A stretch of DNA of 64,000 bases from Lysobacterales bacterium 15-68-25 (GTDB lineage Bacteria; Pseudomonadota; Gammaproteobacteria; Xanthomonadales; Rhodanobacteraceae), in the NCBI GenBank assembly GCA_002279065.1, contig NCKB01000004.1, forward strand, positions 1 to 64,000. Direction: 5' to 3'. A model generated the notes under the pieces. That model saw only the letters and a list, made by a program, of their open reading frames with translations, ran no database searches and was not told the origin of the DNA. Below, one piece after another: positions 25,972-34,234 of the stretch (the stretch's first letter is position 1; each line of letters starts with the position of its first letter). The translations under genes and the position numbers were made by a program.

Positions 25972-26403
25972 CTAGGCCGTACCGTGGTCAGCCCAGAATC
26001 GCTCGGCACCGGATGGCATTTGCGACAGGACATGGTCGAACTCGACCGGATCCACCCGATTTCTCAGGGCCCTGGCCACCGCTGAAATCGCGTTTGGCGG
26101 TGAGAAATTGTGTCCTGGCCGGACGGACCGGACCTCTGCGAGCAGTTGCTCTTCCGTTCCAAAGCCCACCGCTTCCTGATCCGGGCTCCAGTGCTCCAGG
26201 AATAACGCGCGTATCACCGGGGGCAGGACCGACGAGAACGCGATGACCTGCTGGGACGAGAGGCGACGGCGAAATGTGTGAAGCACACCGACCACCATGT
26301 TCCAAGCCATGTTGGTCGTCGCGAGGCCCGCGTAGTCTCGAGCGTCGGTCATGAACCGCTCGAACTCCAGCGTTGCGTTCTGGTACTCGAAGGGAATGGT
26401 CAT
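25972..26403 (-). CDS. DUF2267 family protein
   Basis: This 143-residue soluble helical protein matches the DUF2267 pattern: TTNMAWNMVVGVLHTFRRRLS, then FSSVLPPVIRALFLEHW, then EFDHVLSQMPSGAERFW. The family has no established activity; members are common in stress-related and accessory clusters of proteobacteria. The ATG chosen (MTIPFEYQNA) matches the usual N-terminus of the family. An ATG seven codons upstream is possible but lacks a ribosome-binding site. A TPR protein gene lies 33 bases upstream on the same strand, so the two may be co-transcribed. Confidence 0.7.
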   Translation of the reverse strand: MTIPFEYQNATLEFERFMTDARDYAGLATTNMAWNMVVGVLHTFRRRLSSQQVIAFSSVLPPVIRALFLEHWSPDQEAVGFGTEEQLLAEVRSVRPGHNFSPPNAISAVARALRNRVDPVEFDHVLSQMPSGAERFWADHGTA

Positions 26404-26436
26404 GGGATATGTGCGGCCTGACATTGAGCCAGCGAT

Positions 26437-26874
26437 CTACCACCGGCCGCCCTGAGGGGTGGCCATCCGGGTCTTGAGGAAGCTGAAGTACCTCTCGTCT
26501 TCCGCGGCAAAGATCTCCCTGCCAGCCCCCATGCAGGCACGGCAAAGTTCATCTGCGACTCGCTCGTGGCTGCCCTGCTCGAACTGGGCCTGACCCAAGC
26601 GAAGATGAAGGAACGGATTTCCGATGGCACCAGTGCAATGCATGGCGTCGGACAGCACCTGGACCGCCTGATCATAGTTTCTTGCCTGAAAATACAGATC
26701 GCCCAGCGCAGCCATGATCCAAATGGTCGCCGCGAATGATTCCTTGGGCTCCGGAACAAGCTCAAGCGCGGAGATATATTTTTTTGTAGCGTGAAAATCG
26801 CCCATCCCCATAAAATCATCGCCTTCGGCGCAGAGATCCTGAATCTGGACGTGCGTCGCTTCAGGTATTTCCAT
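26437..26874 (-). CDS. Small TPR-like helical protein
   Basis: This 145-residue protein has helix pairs typical of tetratricopeptide repeats: about 35-70 (IWIMAALGDLYFQARNYDQA) and 70-110 (FLHLRLGQAQFEQGSHERVA). It has no signal peptide. Proteins of this size and pattern occur as immunity partners or adaptors, but no toxin gene is adjacent here. The ATG at 26874 is preceded by GAGGGACGG. The frame stays open upstream to 27009, but that part does not resemble protein sequence. No function is assigned. Confidence 0.6.
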   Translation of the reverse strand: MEIPEATHVQIQDLCAEGDDFMGMGDFHATKKYISALELVPEPKESFAATIWIMAALGDLYFQARNYDQAVQVLSDAMHCTGAIGNPFLHLRLGQAQFEQGSHERVADELCRACMGAGREIFAAEDERYFSFLKTRMATPQGGRW

Positions 26875-27196
26875 CCGTCCCTCGGTTGCATCCGACTTTT
26901 GGGGATAGTGCGCGTCCGCCCGGGCGAGTGGTCGAGCAGATTCTGGCCAAAACGAATCATCTGACCGGATCAGCACTTTATGTCCTCCGGCAGGATAGCC
27001 AAACCCCACACCGGCTTCTGGTGAGGATGGCCGAGGTTATGCCCTTGCCGTTGGCAATCGAAGCAAGCCACCCGTGCCGAGATGATGTCGCAGCATCGCA
27101 AAAAATATGGCCTGAAATGTGAGAAGCGATGTAGATTTAACGAGCCAAACGGCCACCGCTTCATAGGAAGCGGTGCATCGAATGAGACCAAAGATC
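26875..27196. promoter_or_regulatory. Promoter region upstream of the HU-family gene
   Basis: This 322-base gap lies between the TPR protein start (minus strand) and the HU-family start (plus strand), so it holds divergent promoters. The part from about 27100 to 27160 is AT-rich compared with the surroundings, which is where the HU promoter is expected. I do not assign exact -35 or -10 boxes. No gene is supported in it. Confidence 0.35.
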
Positions 27197-27580
27197 ATGG
27201 CCACCAAGACCACTGCCAAGAAGACCACCAAAGCCAAGGCTGCCCCGAAGGCGGCTCCCACCATCAAGCCGATCAAGGACGCCCTGAGCAAGTCGGCGCT
27301 GATCGCGCACCTGGCCGAGCAGGCCAGCGTCGAGGCGAAGCACGTCAAGGCCGTGCTCGCCGCCCTCGAGCACACGGTGCTCGGCGCGGTGCACAAGAAG
27401 GGTGCCGGCAACTTCACCCTCCCCGGCCTGTTCAAGATCAACGCGGTGAAGGTGCCGGCCAAGCCGAAGCGCAAGGGCAAGAACCCCTTCACCGGCGAGG
27501 AGCAGGTGTTCGCCGCCAAGCCGGCCACCGTGAAGGTGAAGGTGCGTCCGCTCAAGAAGCTCAAGGACGCCGCGATCTAA
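27197..27580 (+). CDS. HU-family DNA-binding protein with Lys/Ala N-terminal extension
   Basis: This 127-residue protein has an HU/IHF fold from about residue 30 onward: SKSALIAHLAEQASVEAKHVKAV forms the helical dimer core, GNFTLPGLFKINAVK the saddle, and GKNPFTGEE resembles the GRNPxTGE arm motif. The first 28 residues are a Lys/Thr/Ala-rich tail (MATKTTAKKTTKAKAAPKA) like those seen on the HU proteins of Xanthomonas relatives, and probably add charge-based DNA contacts. It stands just before an H-NS-like gene on the same strand, 123 bases apart with a hairpin between. Confidence 0.85.
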   Translation: MATKTTAKKTTKAKAAPKAAPTIKPIKDALSKSALIAHLAEQASVEAKHVKAVLAALEHTVLGAVHKKGAGNFTLPGLFKINAVKVPAKPKRKGKNPFTGEEQVFAAKPATVKVKVRPLKKLKDAAI

Positions 27581-27588
27581 GTCGTGGA

Positions 27589-27622
27589 AGTTGTCTGCGC
27601 GGCGTAGCCCGCGCAGACAACT
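27589..27622 (+). terminator. 14-bp perfect hairpin between HU and H-NS genes
   Basis: AGTTGTCTGCGCGG (27589-27602) pairs perfectly with CCGCGCAGACAACT (27609-27622) around a six-base loop. It lies eight bases after the HU stop. No T-run follows, so it may be an attenuating or mRNA-stabilising hairpin rather than a full intrinsic terminator. Confidence 0.5.
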
Positions 27623-27703
27623 CCGCTACAGGCGATCACGGGCGGAAGATGCATCGCCTGATCGCGGAAGAATGATTTGATGGTTCGACTCCCGAGGACA
27701 AAC

Positions 27704-28117
27704 ATGGCTATCAATCTCGACTCGCTCTCCCCTGCGGAACTGCAGGCGCTCATCAAGAACGCCGAGGCGCAGATGGAATCTGCCCGCAAGCATCAGGTCC
27801 AGGAGGTCCGCACCAAGATTGACGCGCTGCTCAAGAGCGCCGGCCTGAGTATCGACGAGGTCTACCCGCGGCGCGGCGGCAAGGGTGCCAAGGTCTCCAA
27901 GGCCGTCGTCGCACCGAAGTATCGCAATCCGGAGAGTCCCGCCCAGACCTGGTCGGGCCGCGGCAAGCGTCCGCTGTGGTTCTCCGCGGCACTGAAGAAG
28001 AAGGGCGTCACCGCCGAGAGCATGCTCATCGCCGGCGCTGCACCGAGGGCCGCGCCGGCCAGGAAAGCGGCGAAGAAGGCCGCCAGGAAGGCTCCGGCGA
28101 AGAAAGCGGCGAAGTAA
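27704..28117 (+). CDS. H-NS-family nucleoid protein with Lys/Ala tail
   Basis: This 137-residue protein has an N-terminal coiled coil (about 8-50, LSPAELQALIKNAEAQME) for oligomerisation and the H-NS C-terminal DNA-binding domain (about 65-105) with YRNPESPAQTWSGRGKRPLW, where the TWSGRG-type loop inserts into the minor groove. Beyond residue 110 it ends in a tail rich in Lys, Ala and Arg (AARKAPAKKAAK), reminiscent of histone H1. It is likely to silence or organise AT-rich DNA such as the cassettes at the window start, but this is inference. GAGGA stands five bases before the ATG. Confidence 0.85.
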   Translation: MAINLDSLSPAELQALIKNAEAQMESARKHQVQEVRTKIDALLKSAGLSIDEVYPRRGGKGAKVSKAVVAPKYRNPESPAQTWSGRGKRPLWFSAALKKKGVTAESMLIAGAAPRAAPARKAAKKAARKAPAKKAAK

Positions 28118-28140
28118 GTAGATCCCGCACCGCTGAAAGC

Positions 28141-28170
28141 AAAGCCCCGCAGCTCGCTGCGGGGCTTTTT
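28141..28170 (+). terminator. Rho-independent terminator after the H-NS-like gene
   Basis: AAAGCCCCGCAG (28141-28152) pairs with CTGCGGGGCTTT (28157-28168) around CTCG, and a run of five T (28166-28170) follows. It is 23 bases after the stop and is the clearest intrinsic terminator in the window. By symmetry it could also act on the minus-strand gene that ends at 28225. Confidence 0.9.
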
Positions 28171-28224
28171 CATGATCGAAGCCCTGTCGCGTCGAGGATG
28201 TCGTTCGCGACCACCGTGCGAGAC

Positions 28225-29859
28225 CTAGCTGTCTGCGAGGTAGCGGTCGAGCACGTTTGACGTCACCCGGGCGACCATCGGGTCGTTGCGCAGCAGCGCC
28301 GCAACCCACTCGCAGCTTCCGGCGTGGAACACCTCGCCGGCGCCGCGCGTGAAGTGCACGATCATGCCGCAACCGCGCTTGACGCGATCGACCGATGCCT
28401 CGCCCGCATCGCCGAAGCGCAGCTCGGCGACGTAGGTCGCCTCCTCGTCGCCGATGAAGCGGTCGTCGGTATCGGCCTGTGAGCGGGGCTCCTCGATCAG
28501 CGAAGACATGCCGAGCGCCAGAATCGAGAGGCTCTCCGGCGCACCGCCCGTGGGCAGGGCTTCAGGCAAGCCATCGCGAATCACATAGGGCAGACCATCG
28601 ACCTCGTAGCCGAACGCGTGGCCCTCGGCGCCCAGCAGGTCGCCGTAGGAGAGATCCGTGCCACGGAAGGCCCAGTGCTCGGGCCGATAGACAGGAAATC
28701 CACGCACGCCGCGTGCGGCACAGCCGCCCCATCCGGCGTACAGGCCGTCGATGGCGTTGAGACCGAACGTGGCCGCGCCCGGCCGTCCGGTTTCCGGCGC
28801 TTCCCAGGAGCCGGTCGTGCGCGAGTTGTCGGGTTCGCGATAGACCGGGTCCTCGGCGCGCGCGCGGTACTTGTAGCAGACCTGGCGCCTGCCGCCGTCC
28901 TCCAGCCGGGTCTGCCACATGAAGTTGCCGGCGAACCGCGCCACGTGCCCGCCGCCCTCGACATAGGCGTCGATGGCGTCGCGCATCTCCCAGGTCCAGT
29001 ACTCGTCGTGGCCGACCATGACGACGCAGTCGTAGTCGTGCAGCAACTCCGGCTCGTAGTGAAGCTCGTGCTGGCTGACCAGGTCGACGGCGTAGCCGGC
29101 GCGTTCAGCCCAGCGCATGAAGTGCGAGTCGTAGCTCGCCCAGCCAGCCGAGGCATATTTGATCGAATGACCGGTCGCATAGGCCCACTCCATGTGCGGG
29201 TAGCGCAGGGGCGCGCCGGGCGGCGGTGAGCATTCGAGCGGGACCCGCGGTGCGTCCGCAGGCAGCACGACGAAACCGCGGCACCACGGCCGCTCGATGC
29301 TGACGGTCGGCGCGTACTGGTCGCGATTCGGTCCGGTCAGACCCCGATAGTGGTTCGAGCCGCCCCAGGTGTTGTAGGCCGTCCAGGTTCCGGTGGCGGC
29401 GACCTGCAGGATCCGGCGCGGCTTCGGGCCGCGCTTCGGCTTGACGATGAACAGGTGGTGCGACCGGATCGGTGTTCCGTCGCGCCCCTCGGCCGTCAGG
29501 CTGACCCGATAGGCTCCGGACGGCCAATCTTCCCCGATCCGGAACTCGAACGCGGTCTCCCAGCCACAGCCCACGACCGAGCAATCCTCCGGGGTCGGCT
29601 GCCAGCGCAGACCCGCCAGCGATTGCTCCAGGACGACGCGCAGCTCCGCACCGTCACGGGCGATCTCGAGTTCCGCGCGCTCCACGCTCGAGCTGATCAT
29701 CAACCGCACGAGCGAGCCCGGCGCATAGGCCAATGCATCGCTGTAGCACCACAGCTCGCCACGGGCGCCATCCATGCCCGGATACTCGTATCGATGGCTA
29801 AACACGGCATCGCGGCGCTGCGCCGCATCCAGTCCAAAATCAGGGTAATCCGTGCTCAT
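28225..29859 (-). CDS. N,N-dimethylformamidase large-subunit-like protein
   Basis: This 544-residue cytoplasmic protein has an N-terminal beta-sandwich-like part (about 30-150) and a large C-terminal domain with LQVAATGTWTAYNTWGGSNHY, WAYATGHSIKYAS, VVMVGHDEYWTWEMRDAI and GGGHVARFAGNFMWQ, which I recognise as the dimethylformamidase beta-subunit C-terminal family. Characterised enzymes hydrolyse dimethylformamide with the help of an iron-binding site and a small alpha subunit; no small-subunit gene is adjacent, so the true substrate may be another amide. It is divergent from an NCS1 permease, which may import its substrate. The ATG at 29859 begins the conserved part. Confidence 0.65.
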   Translation of the reverse strand: MSTDYPDFGLDAAQRRDAVFSHRYEYPGMDGARGELWCYSDALAYAPGSLVRLMISSSVERAELEIARDGAELRVVLEQSLAGLRWQPTPEDCSVVGCGWETAFEFRIGEDWPSGAYRVSLTAEGRDGTPIRSHHLFIVKPKRGPKPRRILQVAATGTWTAYNTWGGSNHYRGLTGPNRDQYAPTVSIERPWCRGFVVLPADAPRVPLECSPPPGAPLRYPHMEWAYATGHSIKYASAGWASYDSHFMRWAERAGYAVDLVSQHELHYEPELLHDYDCVVMVGHDEYWTWEMRDAIDAYVEGGGHVARFAGNFMWQTRLEDGGRRQVCYKYRARAEDPVYREPDNSRTTGSWEAPETGRPGAATFGLNAIDGLYAGWGGCAARGVRGFPVYRPEHWAFRGTDLSYGDLLGAEGHAFGYEVDGLPYVIRDGLPEALPTGGAPESLSILALGMSSLIEEPRSQADTDDRFIGDEEATYVAELRFGDAGEASVDRVKRGCGMIVHFTRGAGEVFHAGSCEWVAALLRNDPMVARVTSNVLDRYLADS

Positions 29860-29877
29860 CACCGAGGCCTGTTGCGC

Positions 29878-29892
29878 GTTCGCATTGCGAAC
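29878..29892. promoter_or_regulatory. Palindromic operator candidate between amidase-like and permease genes
   Basis: GTTCGCATTGCGAAC is a perfect 6-3-6 palindrome 19 bases before the amidase-like start codon and 79 bases before the permease start. The 111-base intergenic region is clearly AT-richer than its surroundings and must hold both promoters. A dedicated repressor or activator site is inferred; no regulator gene is adjacent. Confidence 0.5.
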
Positions 29893-29970
29893 AAAAACAA
29901 ATAGTTGTGACTGGTGTGCGTTTGTGTTCTCTTCGCACGACACCGCAAAGCGAAAAATACTTGCACGCCC

Positions 29971-31377
29971 ATGCAAACCCGCACAAGCACGCGTCGACGT
30001 CGAATCGAACAACACACGATCTTCCCGATTCCGCTCGATGAGCGACACGGCAAGGCGCGGCAATTGTTCTCGTTATGGTTCGGCGCGAACTTGAACGTGC
30101 TGACGATCGTCACCGGTGCACTGGCGACGACCGTGTTCAGGCAATCGTTCCTCGCCGGCACCCTGGCCATCGTGCTCGGCAACCTGATCGGCACCTTGTT
30201 CATGGCGCTGCATGCCGCGCAGGGGCCGCGCCTGGGCGTGCCGCAGATGGTGCAGAGCCGCGGCCAGTTCGGCGCACGCGGTGCGGCGTCGGTGGTGGCG
30301 CTGGTGATCTTCATGTACGTCGGGTACGGGGCGACCGCACTGGTGACCGGCGGCCAGTCGCTGCACGCGATCGTGCCGTCGATCGGCGTGCGCGAAGGCA
30401 TCGTCGTGGTCGGCCTGGTGAGCCTGGCGATGGCGATCTACGGACACGACCTGATCCATGCCGCCACACGCGCGATTGCCTACATTTCCGGCGCGGCGGT
30501 GGTGCTGTGCTACGTCGCCCTCGCAGTGGTGGGGAAGATGCCGCACGAATACCTCACGCACGGCTCGTTCTCCGTCGTCGGCTTCCTCGGCATGATGTCG
30601 ATCGGCGTGTTCTGGCAGCTCGGCTACGCCCCGTACGTCTCCGACTATTCGCGCTACCTGCCCCCCGACACCGGCCCACGGCAGGCGTTCTGGGCCTCGT
30701 ACTGGGGCACGACCCTGGGCGCGGTGCTGCCGATGATCTTCGGTGCCTTGATTGGCCCCGCCGTCGTCGGCGGCGATGTCGTCGCCGCGATCTCGGCGTT
30801 GACCGGACAGGCGAGCACGCCGATCGTGGTGCTGTTCACGCCGGGCGTGGCCGTCGCTGGCGCGATCTGCATCTACGGCGGCACGCTCGCGGTGATCACC
30901 CTCGCGCAGACCTTCATCCCCGACTGGCATGCGAGTTGGCGCACGCGGGCGCCGATTGCCACCGCGATCTTCCTCGTCGCCGTCGCGCTCGGCACCGTCG
31001 GTGCCGCCAGCTTCCTGCCGCTGTACAGCCGTTTCACCGAGTTGCTGCTCTACCTGATGGTGCCGTGGACGGCGGTGAACCTGGTCGATTACTACTGGGT
31101 GCGGTTCGGCGATTATCACGTGCCGTCGTTCTTCGCCGCCGACGGCGGCGTCTACGGCCGCTACAACGTGGCGGCGCTCGCCTCCTATGCGCTAGGCATC
31201 GTCGTGCAGGTGCCCTTCATCGCCGCCGATTTCTACGTCGGCCCGGTGGCGCGCGTGCTCGGCGGCATCGACCTTTCCTGGCTCGCCGGTCTCGTGGTCA
31301 CCGCGGCCGTCTATTACTTCAGCGCGCCCCGCCATGCCGTGCCGGTGATGCTGGCCGACGCCGAAGGCGTGGAGTAG
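29971..31377 (+). CDS. NCS1-family nucleobase/cation symporter
   Basis: This 468-residue inner-membrane permease has about twelve hydrophobic segments. It matches the purine-cytosine permease group: FGANLNVLTIVTGAL in the first helix, MVQSRGQFGARGA in the helix 2-3 loop (the PxxxRxxFGxxGA pattern) and GYAPYVSDYSRYLP in helix 6. Substrates in the family are cytosine, allantoin, hydantoins and similar small N-heterocycles or amides. Its divergent partner is a dimethylformamidase-like enzyme, which suggests uptake of a nitrogenous substrate that is then hydrolysed. The ATG at 29971 gives a basic N-terminus (RRRRIEQ) before the first helix. Confidence 0.85.
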   Translation: MQTRTSTRRRRIEQHTIFPIPLDERHGKARQLFSLWFGANLNVLTIVTGALATTVFRQSFLAGTLAIVLGNLIGTLFMALHAAQGPRLGVPQMVQSRGQFGARGAASVVALVIFMYVGYGATALVTGGQSLHAIVPSIGVREGIVVVGLVSLAMAIYGHDLIHAATRAIAYISGAAVVLCYVALAVVGKMPHEYLTHGSFSVVGFLGMMSIGVFWQLGYAPYVSDYSRYLPPDTGPRQAFWASYWGTTLGAVLPMIFGALIGPAVVGGDVVAAISALTGQASTPIVVLFTPGVAVAGAICIYGGTLAVITLAQTFIPDWHASWRTRAPIATAIFLVAVALGTVGAASFLPLYSRFTELLLYLMVPWTAVNLVDYYWVRFGDYHVPSFFAADGGVYGRYNVAALASYALGIVVQVPFIAADFYVGPVARVLGGIDLSWLAGLVVTAAVYYFSAPRHAVPVMLADAEGVE

Positions 31378-31597
31378 CCCGGCTCGACGCCCTGATGTCT
31401 GGGCGACTCACGCGCTCTCCCATCGGGCAACCACGGCGAGAGGCAACGGAAACGTGCACTCGGGGGCACGGATTGCGTGCGCGGACGTCACCGCGCCCGC
31501 CTCATCGCTGAGGATCGCGTCTCTCTGGCGAAGCCGGCAACGCTCCTCCCGGTGCCGAGGCCTTCGATGCACGTCACCCGCCACGACGCGGGTGGCG

Positions 31598-31837
31598 TCA
31601 GCCCTGGTCGACGATGAAGCTCACGCGCATGTCCACGCGCCATTCGGTGATCTCGCCGTCGGGCGTGGTGCAGACCTTGATGTCGCTGATCCAGGCACCG
31701 CGGATGTCGCCGATGGTCTTGGCCACCCGGCCCAGGCCGAAGCGCACGGCATCCTCGATGCCCTTGTCCGAAGCGGCGTTGACTTCAATGACCTTGGCAA
31801 GCTGCGTTTTCGCGGACTTGGACTTTTTCGTGGCCAT
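31598..31837 (-). CDS. Dodecin, flavin-binding storage protein
   Basis: This 79-residue protein belongs to the dodecin family, which forms hollow twelve-subunit shells that hold flavin. VIEVNAASDKGIEDAV, RGAWISDIKV (with the stacking Trp) and EWRVDMRVSFIVD are typical. The first 12 residues are Lys/Ser-rich. GGAGGAG lies six bases before the ATG. A perfect FNR-type box sits 60-73 bases upstream, making this the first gene of the stress island. Confidence 0.9.
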   Translation of the reverse strand: MATKKSKSAKTQLAKVIEVNAASDKGIEDAVRFGLGRVAKTIGDIRGAWISDIKVCTTPDGEITEWRVDMRVSFIVDQG

Positions 31838-31896
31838 GGACGGCTCCTCCGTCGCAGAGATGTCGGACCACGGTAGGTGCCGGGCACGGGGCGATC

Positions 31897-31910
31897 TTGA
31901 TCATGATCAA
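31897..31910. promoter_or_regulatory. Perfect FNR-type box before dodecin
   Basis: TTGAT-CATG-ATCAA is a perfect match to the FNR/Anr consensus, also fully palindromic. Its centre is about 66 bases before the dodecin ATG on the minus strand. Confidence 0.75.
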
Positions 31911-31961
31911 CAAGCCGGATCGCCCGAGGGGACGACGTTGCGGGCCCGATGGACGCGGGCC

Positions 31962-31975
31962 TTGACTTCGATCAA
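31962..31975. promoter_or_regulatory. FNR-type box before the PRPP synthetase gene
   Basis: TTGAC-TTCG-ATCAA has one change from the FNR consensus. Its centre is about 67 bases before the ATG at 32036, like the other boxes of the island. Confidence 0.65.
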
Positions 31976-32035
31976 CGGCGGCGCCTTCGCTCGCTGGACA
32001 CTCCCCGCATCACACGAAGCGCCGGAGGCAAGTCG

Positions 32036-33001
32036 ATGCCGCGGGAGATCAAGCTGTTCGGGCTGGGCGCCAGCCGCCCGTTCGCGGAAGCGATCGCGGC
32101 CGGGCTCGGCTTGCCGCTGGCGGCGATCGAAGAGCGCGAGTTCGAGGACGGCGAACACAAGGCGCGACCGCTGGAGAGCGTGCGCGACGCCGACGTCTGC
32201 GTGGTGCATTCGCTCTATGCCGACGAGCAGCAGAGCGTGGAAGACAAGCTGTGCCGCCTGCTGTTCTTCCTCGCGACCTTGCGCGACCACGGCGCTGCGC
32301 GGGTCACCGCCGTGGTGCCGTACCTGTGCTACGCGCGCAAGGATCGTCGGACCCGGGCGCTCGATCCACTGGGCACGCGCTACCTCGCACAGCTGTTCGA
32401 GGCGGTCGGCGTCGATCGGGTCATCACGCTCGAGACGCACAACCCCGCGGCGTTCGGCAACGCCTTCCGCTGCGGCGCCGACAACCTGCCGGCACACCGT
32501 CTGCTCGCCGCCGGGCTTGCGCCGGAACTGGGCGCCGAGGACGTCGTGGTGCTGTCACCGGATGCCGGAGGCATCAAGCGGGCGGAAGCGTTCCGGCAAC
32601 AGCTGGCGGCCTCGCTGGGACGACCGGTGCAGCTGGGCATGATGGAGAAGTGGCGCAGTGGCGGCATGCTCTCCGGCTCGACCTTGTTCGCGCAGGTCGC
32701 CGATTGCGACGTGGTCATCGTCGACGACCTGATCGGCACCGGTGGCACCGTGTTGAGGGCGGCGCACGCGGCCCGCGATGCGGGGGCCCGGGCGGTGCAC
32801 GCGGTGGCCGCCCATGGCTTGTTCACGGGCGATGCCACCGTGGCCTTGGCCGACCCGGTGCTTGCCAGCCTGCGGGTCACCGACAGCGTCCCGCCGTTCC
32901 GGTTGCGCGGGAGTGCGGTGCTGGCCCGGCTGAGCGTGCTGCCCGTCGCGCCGCTGTTCGTGCAGGCGATCCGGCCGCCGGTCGCCGACGATGCGGCGTG
33001 A
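32036..33001 (+). CDS. Ribose-phosphate pyrophosphokinase paralogue
   Basis: This 321-residue protein of the PRPP synthetase family has the flexible-loop motif CYARKDRR near residue 100, the ETHNPAAFGNAF segment in place of the usual D-x-H-A metal site, and the PRPP-binding loop VVIVDDLIGTGGTV near 225. The usual loop reads DDMIDTAGT, so an acidic residue is replaced by Gly. It is therefore a divergent paralogue; catalysis from ATP and ribose 5-phosphate is likely but not certain. It may feed the phosphoribosyltransferase encoded further along the island. GGAGG is seven bases before the ATG. Confidence 0.82.
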   Translation: MPREIKLFGLGASRPFAEAIAAGLGLPLAAIEEREFEDGEHKARPLESVRDADVCVVHSLYADEQQSVEDKLCRLLFFLATLRDHGAARVTAVVPYLCYARKDRRTRALDPLGTRYLAQLFEAVGVDRVITLETHNPAAFGNAFRCGADNLPAHRLLAAGLAPELGAEDVVVLSPDAGGIKRAEAFRQQLAASLGRPVQLGMMEKWRSGGMLSGSTLFAQVADCDVVIVDDLIGTGGTVLRAAHAARDAGARAVHAVAAHGLFTGDATVALADPVLASLRVTDSVPPFRLRGSAVLARLSVLPVAPLFVQAIRPPVADDAA

Positions 33002-33064
33002 CCGGCGCATGCGTCCGCATCGGGTCGGGACGCGCCGGAATCCCGCGTACGCAGGATTGACGCG

Positions 33065-34234
33065 CTAACCGGAACCCCGACGGCTCGCCGGGCTGCGATG
33101 CGGATGTCCCCGGTTCCGCAGGCCATCGGCGTAGCCACGCGTGCGGGCCAGGTAATCGCGGGCACGGGCGAGCCAGCGGCGACGGGGACCGGTATCCGGA
33201 TCGTCAAGATGCCAGAGTGCGATCTTGGCGCGCACGAAGGCGTTGAGCGCCTTGTGGAACTCGATCAGGGAACGCGGCGGATGGTCTGCGGTGCGCGCCC
33301 GGTAGGCGGCGAACAGCCAGGCGTCGACCTCGCGATGCCCCAGCCGGTCGCACTCCATCGCCAGGAAGGCCAGTTCGTCGATGGGGTCGCGCAAGCGCAG
33401 CTCGCGGTCGAACTCGATGCAGTCGACGATGGTCGGCGGCGCGGTCAGGTAGACGTGCTCGGGACGCAGGTCGCCGTGTCCCTCGACGATGCGACGTTCG
33501 CGCACGCGGGCCGCCAGGAGGTCGGCATGCGCATCGAGGAAGTCGAGCAGCGCCGTCGCCAGGGCTTCGATCTGGTCGCGCGCCTGCCCGTAGCCGGGGC
33601 GGCACAGCTCCGCCGCCGTGCCGGTGACCCGGGTACGCAGATGCCGCAGGTAGGCCCGGACGCTCCAGCGCACACGCGGCCCGTCCCGGAACAGCGGCAG
33701 CAGTCTCGCGACCACCCGGCCGATCTGCATCGGCGTCACCGTTCCGGCGCGCAGGCGCTGTTCCAGGGAAAACGCCTCGGGCAGGCGCCGCATGTGCACC
33801 AGCCAGTCGATCGTCCGGCCCTTCCCGTCCAGTGCCATGCGCCCCTCGGCGTCGATGGTCAGGCGGACCGTGCCGAGGTAGTCGTCCGGTGCCAGTCGAC
33901 GGTTGAGGCGCACCTCGCGCAGGCAGTTGAGCCGTCGCGCGGCAGGTGTCGCGTAGTCGATGCGCTCGTGCCGGTAAGGCTTCTTCAGCTTGTAGACGTC
34001 GGGCCCGGCAAGGAACAGCCAGGACATGTGCGTCTCCACCGACTCGACCCGGTCGACACGGCCTGGATAGCTCTCCGGCCGCTTCAGGAAGGCAAGCTTC
34101 CTGGCCAGGTCCGGTTCGCGGGGGGCATGCGGGGGGCTTCGCGGCGAACGCCTGCCGGGACGCTGCGACAGCGTCGCGCCGGAACGGATCGACTTCGACT
34201 CCCGCGACGATGGCCCGGGCACCAGGAAACTCAC
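33065..34234 (-). CDS. Aminoglycoside-phosphotransferase-like kinase
   Basis: This 389-residue protein has the kinase-like fold of the APH/choline-kinase group: the N-lobe contains VYKLKKPYRHERIDY with the ATP-binding Lys, and the catalytic loop reads VEGHGDLRPEHVYL, followed by VDCIEFDRELR with the metal-binding Asp. Related proteins of the stress islands of proteobacteria are fused to an AAA kinase domain, which is missing here. The substrate is unknown. The ATG overlaps the stop of the alpha/beta hydrolase (ATGA), so they form an operon. The first 45 residues are low-complexity and may indicate a later true start. Confidence 0.72.
   Translation of the reverse strand: MSFLVPGPSSRESKSIRSGATLSQRPGRRSPRSPPHAPREPDLARKLAFLKRPESYPGRVDRVESVETHMSWLFLAGPDVYKLKKPYRHERIDYATPAARRLNCLREVRLNRRLAPDDYLGTVRLTIDAEGRMALDGKGRTIDWLVHMRRLPEAFSLEQRLRAGTVTPMQIGRVVARLLPLFRDGPRVRWSVRAYLRHLRTRVTGTAAELCRPGYGQARDQIEALATALLDFLDAHADLLAARVRERRIVEGHGDLRPEHVYLTAPPTIVDCIEFDRELRLRDPIDELAFLAMECDRLGHREVDAWLFAAYRARTADHPPRSLIEFHKALNAFVRAKIALWHLDDPDTGPRRRWLARARDYLARTRGYADGLRNRGHPHRSPASRRGSG

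Noticed and set aside
26886-27122. Plus-strand frame of 78 codons before the HU gene
   Set aside because: It overlaps the upstream region of the TPR gene, has no ribosome-binding site and no recognisable pattern.
33002-33064. Weak inverted repeat GCGTCC/GGACGC after the prs paralogue
   Set aside because: The stem is six bases with an 11-base loop and no T-run; it is not convincing as a terminator.
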